64,000 nucleotides of DNA from Streptomyces aurantiacus (GTDB lineage Bacteria > Actinomycetota > Actinomycetes > Streptomycetales > Streptomycetaceae). The notes under the pieces are model-generated. The model was not told the origin of the DNA, did no database searches, and saw only the letters and a list, made by a program, of their open reading frames with translations. Where the stretch lies: the NCBI RefSeq assembly GCF_027107535.1, contig NZ_CP114283.1, forward strand, positions 4,092,001 through 4,156,000, given 5' to 3'. Numbering within the stretch: the stretch's first letter is position 1; every line of letters begins with the position of its first letter. Positions 29,191-37,975 of the stretch are shown here, piece after piece. The position numbers were made by a program, and so were the translations under genes.

Positions 29191-30450
29191 TCAGGGGGCG
29201 GGGCGGACGGTGCCGTTTCCGGGCGGGACGGTGTCCTCGCGCATTCCCCACGGGGAGCCGTACTCGGTCAGCAGGTCGAGGAACGGGCGGGGAGGCAGCG
29301 CCTCGGGGCCGAGCACGCCGCTGCCGTGCCAGGCTCCCGACGCGATGAGTTCGAGAGCGGCCACGGGGTTGATGGCGGTCTGCCAGACCACGGCCTGGGA
29401 GCCGTACTCGCGCATCGACCACTGGTTGTCGACCACGTGGTAGAGGTAGACCTCCCGGGGGCGGCCGCTCTTGGTTCCCTTGACCCATGTACCCGCGCAC
29501 GTCTTGCCGTGCATGCGCTCTCCGAGGCCGGCCGGATCGGGCAGACAGGCGGCGACCACGTCCCGCGGGGAGACCATGGCCTTGCCGGTGCTGCCGTTCA
29601 CGGTGACCGGATCGGTGCGGTCCAGGCCCAGTTTGTGCAGGGTCTGGAGGACGTCGATGAACTCGTCGCCGAGACCGTACTTGAAGGTGACCCGCCGGGC
29701 CTTCAACCACCGTGGGACCAGCAGCACTTCTTCGTGTTCGACGTTGACGCACTCCACCGGCCCGATGCCTTCCGGGAACTCGAAGATCTCCGGCTCGCTG
29801 AAGGGCGGGGTGGTGAACCAGCCCCGTTCGGCTTCGTAGACCACCGGTGGGTTGAGGCATTCCTCGATGGTCGTCCAGATGCTGAACGACGGGGCGAAGT
29901 CGTATCCGTCAACGACCAGGTTGGCGCCGTCACGGATGCCGATCTCCTCGATCTCGTCGAAGAGGAAGTCGGCGGCATAGCGGGCGAAGACGTCCGACAG
30001 GCCCGGTTCCACACCCATGCCCACGAGCGCGAGCCGGTCCGCCGCCTCCCACTCGGCGGACCGGGCGAACTGCGCGTCCCCCAGCTTCACGCCGCACTCC
30101 TGGTAGGGGCGGGTCGGGTGCGGCCGGGACAGGGACATCGCCATGTCCAGGTAGTGGGCGCCATGGGTGAGTGCGGCGTCGAACAGCGGCAGTACGAAAC
30201 GGGGATCGGTGGCATTGAGCAGGACGTCACAGCCATGCTCGGCGAGGGCGGCCCGTACGCCCGCGGTGTCCGAGGCGTCGAGCCGGGCCGCTGTGAACCG
30301 GTGCCCCTTCTCCCCGAGTGCCGCGACGGCCGACTCGGCCCGTGCGGGGTCGTGGTCGGCGACGACCATGTGCTCGAAGAAGGGGCGACGCGCCGCGATT
30401 TTGGTGATGGCGGTGCCGACGCCTCCCGCTCCGACCAAGAGGACTCGCAT
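29191..30450 (-). CDS. Saccharopine dehydrogenase-type NAD(P)-dependent enzyme
   Basis: A 419-residue enzyme. ATG 30450 follows GAAGGAGC and opens with a perfect Rossmann motif VLLVGAGGVGTAITKIAARR. It continues LLNATDPRFVLPLFDAALTHG and HYLDMAMSLS, then a central substrate domain (GMGVEPGLSDVFARYAADFLFDEI) typical of saccharopine/carboxynorspermidine/lysine dehydrogenases. It is full length, unlike the shorter paralog at 7295-8326. The reaction would be NAD(P)-linked oxidation or reductive condensation at a lysine-type carbon-nitrogen bond. Upstream of the APC permease operon on the same strand, it may belong to the same metabolic unit. Confidence 0.88.
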   Translation of the reverse strand: MRVLLVGAGGVGTAITKIAARRPFFEHMVVADHDPARAESAVAALGEKGHRFTAARLDASDTAGVRAALAEHGCDVLLNATDPRFVLPLFDAALTHGAHYLDMAMSLSRPHPTRPYQECGVKLGDAQFARSAEWEAADRLALVGMGVEPGLSDVFARYAADFLFDEIEEIGIRDGANLVVDGYDFAPSFSIWTTIEECLNPPVVYEAERGWFTTPPFSEPEIFEFPEGIGPVECVNVEHEEVLLVPRWLKARRVTFKYGLGDEFIDVLQTLHKLGLDRTDPVTVNGSTGKAMVSPRDVVAACLPDPAGLGERMHGKTCAGTWVKGTKSGRPREVYLYHVVDNQWSMREYGSQAVVWQTAINPVAALELIASGAWHGSGVLGPEALPPRPFLDLLTEYGSPWGMREDTVPPGNGTVRPAP

Positions 30451-30632
30451 GGCGCAGCGCTCCTTCGTCCCGCTGTCGGCGTCAGCGGAAGACACCTCCC
30501 ACTGCCCGTTCGGTGGGCCAGGACGATAGCAGTCGGACTGCCCGGTGCGAGGGCACTGATCCGGGATGTCGCACCGGGCGCGAACGACTGCGTACGACCA
30601 GGTCGCAGGTGGAGTCCGGTTGTGCAGTGTCC

Positions 30633-32915
30633 CTACGTCACGGCTGCGCCGCGTGGGGCTGGTTCATGCGTGGGGCCGGGCGGCGGGGAGCTGCGGGCGT
30701 GCAGTTCGATGGCCAGGGGTGCCGCGGTGAACATCGAGGAGTAGGTGCCGACGACGATGCCGATGAGCAGGGCGAGCGCGAAGTCGGTCAGTGAGTCGCC
30801 GCCCAGCAGGGTGAGGGTGGCGAGGATGAACACCGCGCCCATTCCGGTGTTCACGGTACGGGGGAGGGTCTGCAGGATCGCCGTGTTGGCGAGGCCCGAG
30901 AAGCCTGTCCTCCTCTTGTCGGCCGACAGTTCCCTGATGCGGTCGAAGACGACGACGGAGTCATTGACCGAGTATCCGATCACGGTCAGCAGCGCGGCGA
31001 GGAACACTCCGTCGATCGGCTTGCCGAGCCAGGCGAAGACGCCGACGAGGATCAGCGCGTCGTGAGCCATCGCGGCGACCGCGGACGCGCCGAAGGCCCA
31101 GCGGAACCGAACGGCGAGATACAGCAACTGGGCCGCGAGGGCCGTGGCGAGGGCGATGAGAGCTCCCCGGCGCAGCTCGTCCCCGAGGCTGGGGCCGATG
31201 AGCTCGTCGCGGACCTTCTCGGCATCGTCGGCGAGGTCGCCGATCGCCGCGTCCACCTTCGCCGCCTCCGCGTTCGACAGCTGATCGGTGCGTACGGTGA
31301 GGCCCCCGTCCCCGGAGGTCTGCACGACCGCGCGGGGCAGACCGGCATCGGCCAGAGCGTCCCGGGCACGATCGGCGTCGACCGGCGCGGAGGCGGAGTA
31401 TTCGAGGAGTCGTCCCCCGGTGAACTCGACGCCGAAGTTGAGCCCTCGGACCGCGATGCCGGAGGTGGCCAGGACGAGGGCGGCGGCGGACGCGGCCAGC
31501 CAGACGCGCCGACGGCGCATCAGGTCGGGATTGCGGCGGACGAGCCAGTCGCGGACCCTTCCGGTGTCCGCGATGCCGGTCAGTCGTGGACGGTTTCGTA
31601 CGGATCGTCGGGCGACCGCGTAGTCCGCGAGGACACGCGTGATCACCAGGGCGCTGAGCATGGATGCGAGGACGCCGATGCCCAGGGTGACACCGAAGCC
31701 GCGGACGGGCCCGGAGGCGAGGAAGAAGAGCAGACCGGCGGCGATGAGCGTGGTGATGTTGGAGTCGGCGATGGCGCTGAAGGCGTTGCGGAATCCGGCC
31801 GTGAGGGCGGCGCGCAGGCCCCTTTGCCGACGGGTCGCGTATTCCTCTCGGGCGCGTTCGAAGACGAGGACGTTGGCGTCGACCGCCATGCCGATGGCGA
31901 GGACGAATCCCGCGAGTCCCGGGAGAGTGAGGGTGGCGCCGAGTGCGGCCAGCGCCGCGTAGGAGATGACTCCGTAGCAGGCCAGGGCCAGGGCGGCGAG
32001 GGCGCCGAGGAGCCGGTAGACGCCGATGATGAACAGCGAGGTCAGCGCGGTGCCGATGACGGCGGCCCGGGCGCTGGCCTCGATGGCTGTGGCGCCCAGG
32101 GTGGGGCCGACGGTGCGCTGCTCGACGGTCTCGACCGGTACCGGCAGTGCGCCGCCGTTGATGAGGAGGCCCAGTTCGCGGGCTTCCTCCCGGCTGAAGG
32201 AGCCGCTGATCTGGGTGGACCCTCCGGTGATGCCCGTACGGCAGGCGACGGTGGAGGTGACCTGGGGGGAGGAGACGACCTTGTCGTCCAGGACGATGGC
32301 GACGCGGCGGGCCGGGTCGCCGGCCGGGTGACATGCCGCCTCGCCGGTCAGCTCGGCCCAGGCGTCGCTGCCCGCCCCCTTGAAGCTGACCCCGACGTAC
32401 CAGCCGACTCCGCCCTGCTGGTCGATGCGTGCCTCGGCGCTGTCGACGTCCGCGCCGGTGAGCGCCGAGGGGCCGAGGCGCACGGGCTGTCCGGATTCGT
32501 CGGGCAGGACGCGGCCGGCCGGGCCGTCGGACCGCGACCGCGGTGAGGACTCACCGGTGTCGGCGGTGCCGAGGACCGGGTGGAAGGCGAGTTGGGCCGT
32601 GCGGCCGAGGACGTCGGCGGCCTCGCGCGGGTCCTGGACACCGGGAAGCTCGACGATGATCCGGTTCTCTCCGGAACGGGCGATGGTGGGCTCGGCGACG
32701 CCGAGGGCGTCGATGCGGTGGCGCAGGACCTCCAGAGTTCGGTCGGTGGCCGCGGAGTCGGCCTCGGCGGTGGGGGAGTCGCGGGTTTCCAGCACGATTT
32801 GTGTGCCACCCCGCAGATCGAGTCCGAGACGGACCGGCACGGTCAGGGTGATGTACAGCGAGAGGGCGAGTACGGCCAGGGCGAAGAACGCCCGCACGCG
32901 GATGGCGCGCGTCAA
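30633..32915 (-). CDS. secDF: SecD-SecF fusion protein translocase subunit
   Basis: A 760-residue fused SecDF. TTG 32915 is chosen because GGAGG lies 5 bases upstream. The SecD half (residues 1-430) has the first helix, GLDLRGGTQIVLE, the periplasmic P1 region with ENRIIVELPGV, a GKxVSSP-type motif (DDKVVSSPQV) and six-helix signatures (AIGMAVDANVLVFERAREE). The SecF half (about 440-745) has GLNFGVEFTGGRLLEYS and GYSVNDSVVVFDRIRE. SecDF uses the proton gradient to pull exported chains from SecYEG. Streptomyces also encode separate secD and secF, so this is probably an accessory copy. It is followed on the upstream side by a small anchored Cys-containing protein. Confidence 0.93.
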   Translation of the reverse strand: MTRAIRVRAFFALAVLALSLYITLTVPVRLGLDLRGGTQIVLETRDSPTAEADSAATDRTLEVLRHRIDALGVAEPTIARSGENRIIVELPGVQDPREAADVLGRTAQLAFHPVLGTADTGESSPRSRSDGPAGRVLPDESGQPVRLGPSALTGADVDSAEARIDQQGGVGWYVGVSFKGAGSDAWAELTGEAACHPAGDPARRVAIVLDDKVVSSPQVTSTVACRTGITGGSTQISGSFSREEARELGLLINGGALPVPVETVEQRTVGPTLGATAIEASARAAVIGTALTSLFIIGVYRLLGALAALALACYGVISYAALAALGATLTLPGLAGFVLAIGMAVDANVLVFERAREEYATRRQRGLRAALTAGFRNAFSAIADSNITTLIAAGLLFFLASGPVRGFGVTLGIGVLASMLSALVITRVLADYAVARRSVRNRPRLTGIADTGRVRDWLVRRNPDLMRRRRVWLAASAAALVLATSGIAVRGLNFGVEFTGGRLLEYSASAPVDADRARDALADAGLPRAVVQTSGDGGLTVRTDQLSNAEAAKVDAAIGDLADDAEKVRDELIGPSLGDELRRGALIALATALAAQLLYLAVRFRWAFGASAVAAMAHDALILVGVFAWLGKPIDGVFLAALLTVIGYSVNDSVVVFDRIRELSADKRRTGFSGLANTAILQTLPRTVNTGMGAVFILATLTLLGGDSLTDFALALLIGIVVGTYSSMFTAAPLAIELHARSSPPPGPTHEPAPRGAAVT

Positions 32916-32978
32916 GAGTGCCTCCAACAGGCATACCGCAGCCTCGACGAGGGTGCGGTGGGGATCGACTGGGTGACG

Positions 32979-33443
32979 TCAGATACCTGTGGGAGACGGC
33001 GGGCCGCGCCCGCTGTGGGACGCGGAGGGCTGGGGCGGTGTCGGGGCGCCGGGGGCGAGCGGCAGCTGGGGCCCGGGCTCCGGCAGGCAGAGTCGGGGCC
33101 CGGGTGGTACGGGCACCCCGCCGGGCGACGGGACATGCCACTCGCCCAGGGTGGTCCGGCCTACGCGGGGTGGTTGACCGCAGTCCGTCGTGCACGCGTC
33201 GTCGGTGCTGCTACGGGTGTCGACGCCGGCGGCGGCGCTCCTGGCCGGGGCGACCCCTCCGGCGCCGGCCGGACCGTGGTGCACGGCGGCCGCGACCGGT
33301 GTCGGCGTGCCCGGGGAAGCCTGTGCGGAGCCGTTCTGCAGGCCGAGTACGCAGAGGAGAGCGAACAGGGCCGCCAGCGCCATGCTGGTGACGGGCGATC
33401 GCCCGCCGCTGTGCGAGGAGGCCGCACGCGTCGGCTGTGCCAT
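32979..33443 (-). CDS. Small membrane-anchored extracytoplasmic protein with cysteine pair
   Basis: A 154-residue protein with GAGGAGG about 8 bases before ATG 33443. One N-terminal hydrophobic segment (MALAALFALLCVLGL) ends before NGSAQASPG, so it may be cleaved or stay as an anchor. The exported part contains DDACTTDCG (a C-x3-C pair) and a long Pro/Gly-rich tail. No family was recognised. It lies 63 bases upstream of secDF on the same strand, suggesting one transcript and perhaps a link to export. Confidence 0.7.
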   Translation of the reverse strand: MAQPTRAASSHSGGRSPVTSMALAALFALLCVLGLQNGSAQASPGTPTPVAAAVHHGPAGAGGVAPARSAAAGVDTRSSTDDACTTDCGQPPRVGRTTLGEWHVPSPGGVPVPPGPRLCLPEPGPQLPLAPGAPTPPQPSASHSGRGPPSPTGI

Positions 33444-33862
33444 GCGATGCCTCCTCCTCACCCTGTCCGTACTCGAAGGGATCACTGTCGACGGGGAGCG
33501 GAACCATCTGGTCCGCTCATGGGCGGGACCGCCACAAGTGACGGCCCTTGAACAGACAACGCACGGGAGACGCACAAGGTTCGCCCGGCGGAGCGGTACG
33601 ACCCACCGGATTCGAGTCCTGCCGGAAAGGTGTCTGACCTGCGGGTGCCGACAAGGCCGACAGATGCACCCACATGCCCTCCCGGGTTCTTCGGCATCCC
33701 CCGGGCCCGGCCCCTCCCGTCCGGCGGCGGGGTGTGCGCCGTGGCCGTCTCGGGTTGCCTGACCTGCCTTCTTTCGCCCCAGTCGAATCTCATAGACCGA
33801 ACGTCGTGTTCCCGAGCAACCTTGGTTTCGTCACAAACCCCACACGCATCGGGAGACACGTC
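33444..33862. other. 419-bp divergent intergenic region
   Basis: Separates the minus-strand secDF unit from the plus-strand cell-wall genes and should hold both promoters. No clear hairpin or riboswitch was recognised. The AT-richer segment around 33780-33850 is the likely promoter of the gene at 33863. Confidence 0.4.
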
Positions 33863-34228
33863 GTGCGCACCCACCGCTTAGCACTCCTGTGCAGCACCGC
33901 CGTACTGGCCGTCGGAGCGACCCTCGTGGGCGCGCCCACGGCGAGCGCCGCGGTCGCCGAGCCCCACTGCAACTACATCTCCGACACGGCGCGGCCCACG
34001 GTCCGCCCCAACGACGAGGGCAACGCGGTCCGTCAGGTGCAGTGCCTCATCAACACCTACAGCGCGTACCCCGGCTGGCTCGACGTGGACGGGGACTACG
34101 GTCAGGACACCGCGCAGGGCGTCTACTGGGTGCAGACCTGCAACGGCACCGCGGGCGGTGCCGACGGCATCGTGGGATCGAGCACCTGGAACCGCCTCTA
34201 CAACCCCAAGCCCGCCTGCGCCCTGTAG
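33863..34228 (+). CDS. Small secreted peptidoglycan-binding-like protein
   Basis: A 121-residue protein from GTG 33863 with GGGAGAC 5 bases upstream. A Sec signal peptide ends at ASAAVA. The mature 90 residues resemble a PG_binding_1 repeat: RPNDEGNAVRQVQCLINTYS, VDGDYGQDTAQGVYWVQ, and ADGIVGSSTWNRLY, which match the helical core of that domain. Four cysteines (CNY, QCL, TCN, ACAL) could form two disulfides. It is followed 91 bp on by a Tat-exported muramoyl amidase, so the pair probably acts together on the cell wall. Confidence 0.85.
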   Translation: MRTHRLALLCSTAVLAVGATLVGAPTASAAVAEPHCNYISDTARPTVRPNDEGNAVRQVQCLINTYSAYPGWLDVDGDYGQDTAQGVYWVQTCNGTAGGADGIVGSSTWNRLYNPKPACAL

Positions 34229-34319
34229 CGCCGATCTCTCGTCCCACCGGCTGCCCGCTCCCCGTCCGAGGGGCGGGCAGCCTCGCCCGGACCGGACGCC
34301 CCCACAGGAGGATCACGCG

Positions 34320-35075
34320 ATGACGGCCTCGAACTCCGCAGACGCTCAGAGCACGAGCACGGCCCGCCCCGTATCACGACGCGTGTTCCTGGGTGCCGTC
34401 GGAGCCGTTGCCACACTGAGCGTCGTGCCGCACACACCCGCGGCTGCCGCCGCGGCCGCCGCGTACACGCTGCTGTCGCGTGGGAACTGGGGCGCGGACG
34501 AGTCCCTGCGATACGCCGCCGACGGTACGGAGATCTGGCCGCCCGAGTACTACCCCGTCCAGACCCTCACCGTGCACCACACCGCCGACGGGAGCACCAA
34601 TCCGGACCCGGCCGCGGTGGTACGCGCGATCTACCGCAACGACACCGTCGGCAAGGGCTACGGCGACATCGGCTACAACTTCCTCATCGACAGCAACGGC
34701 CGGGTGTACGAAGGGCGTTGGTCCGGAACCGACGGTACGGCCGCACACGACGCCGAGGGACGGCTCGTCACCGGCGCGCACGTCCAGGGGTACAACTCCG
34801 GGAACGTCGGAATCGCCCTCCTCGGGACTCTGACGGTCACGCCCCCGTCGACCGCCGCACGTACCGCCCTCGTCCAGCTCCTGGCCGACCTTGCCCAGCG
34901 CCACGCGCTCAACCCCACGGGGAAGGTCCTCTACCGCAACCCCGTCAGCGGAGCCAGCCGCACCTCACCTGTCATCGGCGGTCACCGCCACTGGGCGGCC
35001 ACCGACTGCCCCGGCACCGTCTACGCGGACATGCCCGCCATTCGCGAAGAGGTCGCCGCCCTGATTCAGGGGTGA
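34320..35075 (+). CDS. Tat-exported N-acetylmuramoyl-L-alanine amidase (PGRP/amidase_2)
   Basis: A 251-residue protein with ACAGGAGGA before ATG 34320. The signal has a twin-arginine motif, SRRVFLGAVG, ending in a run of alanines. The catalytic domain opens SRGNWGADESL and shows the zinc ligands in LTVHHTADGS and, later, GGHRHWAATDCPGT (His and Cys). The supporting Tyr lies in GYNFLIDSNGRVYEGRW. These zinc enzymes cut the MurNAc-L-Ala bond. With the upstream secreted binding-like protein it forms a small cell-wall-remodelling pair. Confidence 0.95.
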   Translation: MTASNSADAQSTSTARPVSRRVFLGAVGAVATLSVVPHTPAAAAAAAAYTLLSRGNWGADESLRYAADGTEIWPPEYYPVQTLTVHHTADGSTNPDPAAVVRAIYRNDTVGKGYGDIGYNFLIDSNGRVYEGRWSGTDGTAAHDAEGRLVTGAHVQGYNSGNVGIALLGTLTVTPPSTAARTALVQLLADLAQRHALNPTGKVLYRNPVSGASRTSPVIGGHRHWAATDCPGTVYADMPAIREEVAALIQG

Positions 35076-35201
35076 CATCTCAGCGCGCACCGCGCCGACC
35101 CCGCCGTGCGTGCCGGAGGATGATCCGTTCCAGTCATTGTCTTCAGGACTGCGGCGCGGCATTCTCTGCCGCATCGGACAGGAATCACGCATGGGGGGAC
35201 C

Positions 35202-36212
35202 GTGCTGCGTATCCATTTCACGGCGGAGGATCTCTCACGAACGCGGCTCGCCGCCCGGCCCGATCCCTTATGGGAGATCGCCGCCAGCCTGCACCGCCTA
35301 CAGTCCAAGCGCGGACGCTGGGCCCACGCCGCCTGGTACCGCGACGCCCGCGCCGCCATCGCCTCGCAGCAACTGGGCGCCGTGGTACGCACACTGCTGT
35401 TTCCGCTGTTCCCCCGCGCGACGTACTTCCCCGACTTCCTCACACCGGCCGAGGGGGACCAGGGCCTCGGAAGCGGACTCGACGCCATCCTCGACACCCC
35501 ACCCGACCGGGTCCGGCACGAGATCGGGCTGCTGGCGCAGGTGAGGAAGGTGCCGGCGGACATGTACCGCCTCGCGGACAAGGACGTCCGCGCTGAACTG
35601 GTCTCAGCGCTGCGCAGGTACCACAACGCCGCCATCGCGCCCTACAGCGACCGCATGCAGGCCCGCATCGACGCCGAGTGCGCCCGCCGAGGGCGCGACC
35701 TGCTGCACGGCGGAGCGGAAGGCCTGCTCGGGGGACTGGGGCCCGTCATGCGCTGGCGGGCACCCGTCCTCGAAGTCGAGTACGTGGGCGGTGTCGATCG
35801 TGACCTCCACCTGGGAGGCCGCGGCCTGCGCCTGATCCCCTCGTACTTCTGCTGGCAGAAGCCGGTCTCCTTCGCCGACTCCAACCTGCCGCCCATGCTG
35901 CTGTACCCACTGACTCCGACCGACCCCGCGCCCCAGCCGTGCTCGGCCGAGACGCCACTGTCGGCACTGCTCGGGCGCACCCGCGCCGCGGTACTGCTGG
36001 CGATGAAGCACGGCGCCACCAACGCGGAGATCGCCCGCGCGGTCTCGGTGTCGCCCGCCAACGCCAGCCACCACACCACCGTGCTGCGCGATTCGGGACT
36101 CATCGCCAGCCACCGTCACGCGAACACCGTCCTGCACACCCTCACCCCGGTCGGAGCGGCACTCCTGCGCCTCCCCGACCAGGACCGGCGGAGCACGATG
36201 CCGGACGACTGA
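35202..36212 (+). CDS. ArsR/winged-helix transcriptional regulator
   Basis: A 336-residue protein from GTG 35202 with GGGGGGAC just upstream. The C-terminal 85 residues are a winged helix: LGRTRAAVLLAMKHGATNAEIARAVSVSPANASHHTTVLRDSGLI, with the wing in NTVLHTLTPVGAALL. The N-terminal 240 residues (IHFTAEDLSRTRLAARPDPLWEI, then helical) are the long N-terminal extension known from many Streptomyces ArsR-like proteins, and may bind a ligand. No target genes are obvious nearby. Confidence 0.87.
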   Translation: MLRIHFTAEDLSRTRLAARPDPLWEIAASLHRLQSKRGRWAHAAWYRDARAAIASQQLGAVVRTLLFPLFPRATYFPDFLTPAEGDQGLGSGLDAILDTPPDRVRHEIGLLAQVRKVPADMYRLADKDVRAELVSALRRYHNAAIAPYSDRMQARIDAECARRGRDLLHGGAEGLLGGLGPVMRWRAPVLEVEYVGGVDRDLHLGGRGLRLIPSYFCWQKPVSFADSNLPPMLLYPLTPTDPAPQPCSAETPLSALLGRTRAAVLLAMKHGATNAEIARAVSVSPANASHHTTVLRDSGLIASHRHANTVLHTLTPVGAALLRLPDQDRRSTMPDD

Positions 36213-36264
36213 CGGGACCCGGCGTGCGGCGCGGGTCCGCGCGCCTCCGGCCAGTACGGGAGCG

Positions 36265-36288
36265 GGCCGGGGCAGGCCCGCCCCGGCC
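36265..36288. terminator. Hairpin between convergent genes
   Basis: Arms 36265-36273 and 36280-36288 form a perfect 9-bp G/C stem with a 6-nt loop. It closes both the ArsR-type gene and the minus-strand MoxR-vWA operon. A second 7-bp stem lies at 36215-36238. Confidence 0.65.
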
Positions 36289-36302
36289 GACAACTCTTCG
36301 GG

Positions 36303-36719
36303 TCAGCCTCCGATCCGCGGCAGAAGAGAGAAGATCCTGCCGCGGTTCTGGGCGACCAGCACATCCTCGTAGAGCAGGATCTGGGGTGCGTCCCTGAAGC
36401 TGGGGCCTGGTTCGCCCATGTCGACGTGGCCACGCCAGACCTGCTCACCCGAGTGCAGATCGAGGCCGGACAGCTCTCCGGTCGGGCTGAAGAAGTACAC
36501 GACCCCCTGCCCCGCCGACACCACGGGAGACGCGATGGCCGACACCGTGTCACTGTCGGGCATCCTGATGCCCACCGGGCCGGTCCACAGGGTCTTTCCC
36601 GTGGTCAGCGAGTAGGCCGAGACCCTGCCCTGCCAGGAGACGGAGATCAGACGGTCACCGACGACCTCCGAGGCGGCCACGTGCCTGTCGGCCCGGTAGG
36701 AGTGCGCGGTCTGCTTCAC
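36303..36719 (-). CDS. Miniature PQQ-like beta-propeller protein, probably shortened
   Basis: Only 138 residues, starting at GTG 36719, which overlaps the stop of the vWA gene as GTGA. Three propeller-like blades can be read: VGDRLISVSWQGRVSAYSL then TGKTLWTGPVG; SAGQGVVYFFSPTGELSGLD then SGEQVWRG; and EDVLVAQNRGRIFSLLPR. Each has the hydrophobic strand, G-x-(L/V) turn and terminal Trp or Leu of PQQ/WD-like repeats. Closed propellers need four to eight blades (usually 300-400 residues), so this is either an internally deleted gene that kept its ends or a mini-propeller that must oligomerise. It is the last gene of the MoxR-vWA operon and would be the third component of a ternary system. Confidence 0.75.
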   Translation of the reverse strand: MKQTAHSYRADRHVAASEVVGDRLISVSWQGRVSAYSLTTGKTLWTGPVGIRMPDSDTVSAIASPVVSAGQGVVYFFSPTGELSGLDLHSGEQVWRGHVDMGEPGPSFRDAPQILLYEDVLVAQNRGRIFSLLPRIGG

Positions 36720-37975
36720 CGAACGGCGGGCACCGAGCCGATCTCCACCACGCGAGCCCAGTCCGGTGGCGAATCAGGGACGTACTCGGGATCGTCCTCG
36801 TCCCACGCGCCGGAGCCGTACGGCCGGGGGAACAGGCCCACCACCGTCCGGCAGGACGGCCGGGTGCTCGGCCAGGGTGTCTGACCGTCCGTCAGGACCA
36901 CGACGACATCCGGCCGGGGCCGGGTACGGAGTGCCTTGGTGAAGCCCGTGCGCAGGTCCGTGCCCCCGCCGCCCAGCAGCAGGATCCCCTCCGCACGGCA
37001 CAGGGGCTGTACCACCCCGGCGGCCGCGTCACACGGCAGTACGGAGACCAGGTCGCGGCGGCCGCCGACGGCACGGGAGATCGCGGCGACCTCACGCAGC
37101 GCACTGCCCAGTTCGGCGTCGCTGACCGACCCGGAGGTGTCGATGACCACGGAGACCCGGGGAGGCCTGCGTCTGAGACTGGGCAGCACGGCGCCCGGCA
37201 CCCCGGCCGAGCGGCGTGACGGCCGGCCGTAGCTGTAGTCCTGGCCCGCGCCGGAGCCGGAGGTCGCCGAACGGATCGCCGCACCCAGCAACTCCCGCCA
37301 CGGCTGCGGGGGTTGGAACGCCTCCTCCGCCCATCGCTGCCAGGCCCTGGAGGCGCGCCCCGGACGGCCCTTGATGCCCTGGGCCACCCGGAACCGCACC
37401 GCGTCCCGTTCCTGCGCACTGAGGCCGTGCGCGCCGGCCGGCCCCAGCTCCCACTCCCTCTCCAGACCGTCCGCCCCGCTGCCGCAGTCCAGCCAGGTGT
37501 GACCCTGGGTGCGCGGTCCGAGCCGGAACTGCCGCAGATAGTCCTCCATGAGGGCTCCCTCGGGCAGCCCGAGGGAGCCGGGGTCGACGACGTCCCGGGG
37601 GCGGACCAGCCCATCTCCGTACACGTCGTCGTTGATCTCGCAGTCCGCTGCGATGTTCATCCGAAGTCGTTCCCCGGCTCCGGTCAGCCCGCGTTCCTTC
37701 GCGACCCTGTCACTGCGACCGTGGTGGTCGCGCAGCAGGTGCGACACCTCGTGCACCCACACACCGGCCAGCTCCTCCACCGGTGTGCGGTCCACGAACG
37801 CCGGTGAGACGTAGCACCGCCAGTGCCGGTCGACGGCCATCGTCGGCACGGACGGAGACTCGACGGTGTGCAGGGCGAAGAGCGCCGTCGCCAGGTAGGG
37901 CCGGGCCCGGGCCGCCTGCAGCCGGGCGGCGAAGAGTTTGTCGAGGTCCAGGGCCCCCGTCGGTTCCGGGATCAC
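36716..37975 (-). CDS. vWA-like protein with metallopeptidase-type N-terminal domain
   Basis: A 419-residue protein starting at GTG 37975, overlapping the MoxR stop by four bases (GTGA). The N-terminal half has a zinc-peptidase-like HExxH (His75-Glu76-x-x-His79 in VWVHEVSHLLRDHHGR), followed by MNIAADCEINDD, the pattern of the DUF2201-N family of predicted metallopeptidases. The C-terminal half is a von Willebrand A domain with the MIDAS motif Asp279-x-Ser281-x-Ser283 in VVIDTSGSVSD, then GGGGTDLRTGFTKAL and VVVLTDGQTPWP. Such proteins pair with MoxR ATPases, which remodel or load them. It lies between the MoxR gene and a propeller gene, with coupled starts at both ends. Confidence 0.92.
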   Translation of the reverse strand: MIPEPTGALDLDKLFAARLQAARARPYLATALFALHTVESPSVPTMAVDRHWRCYVSPAFVDRTPVEELAGVWVHEVSHLLRDHHGRSDRVAKERGLTGAGERLRMNIAADCEINDDVYGDGLVRPRDVVDPGSLGLPEGALMEDYLRQFRLGPRTQGHTWLDCGSGADGLEREWELGPAGAHGLSAQERDAVRFRVAQGIKGRPGRASRAWQRWAEEAFQPPQPWRELLGAAIRSATSGSGAGQDYSYGRPSRRSAGVPGAVLPSLRRRPPRVSVVIDTSGSVSDAELGSALREVAAISRAVGGRRDLVSVLPCDAAAGVVQPLCRAEGILLLGGGGTDLRTGFTKALRTRPRPDVVVVLTDGQTPWPSTRPSCRTVVGLFPRPYGSGAWDEDDPEYVPDSPPDWARVVEIGSVPAVR

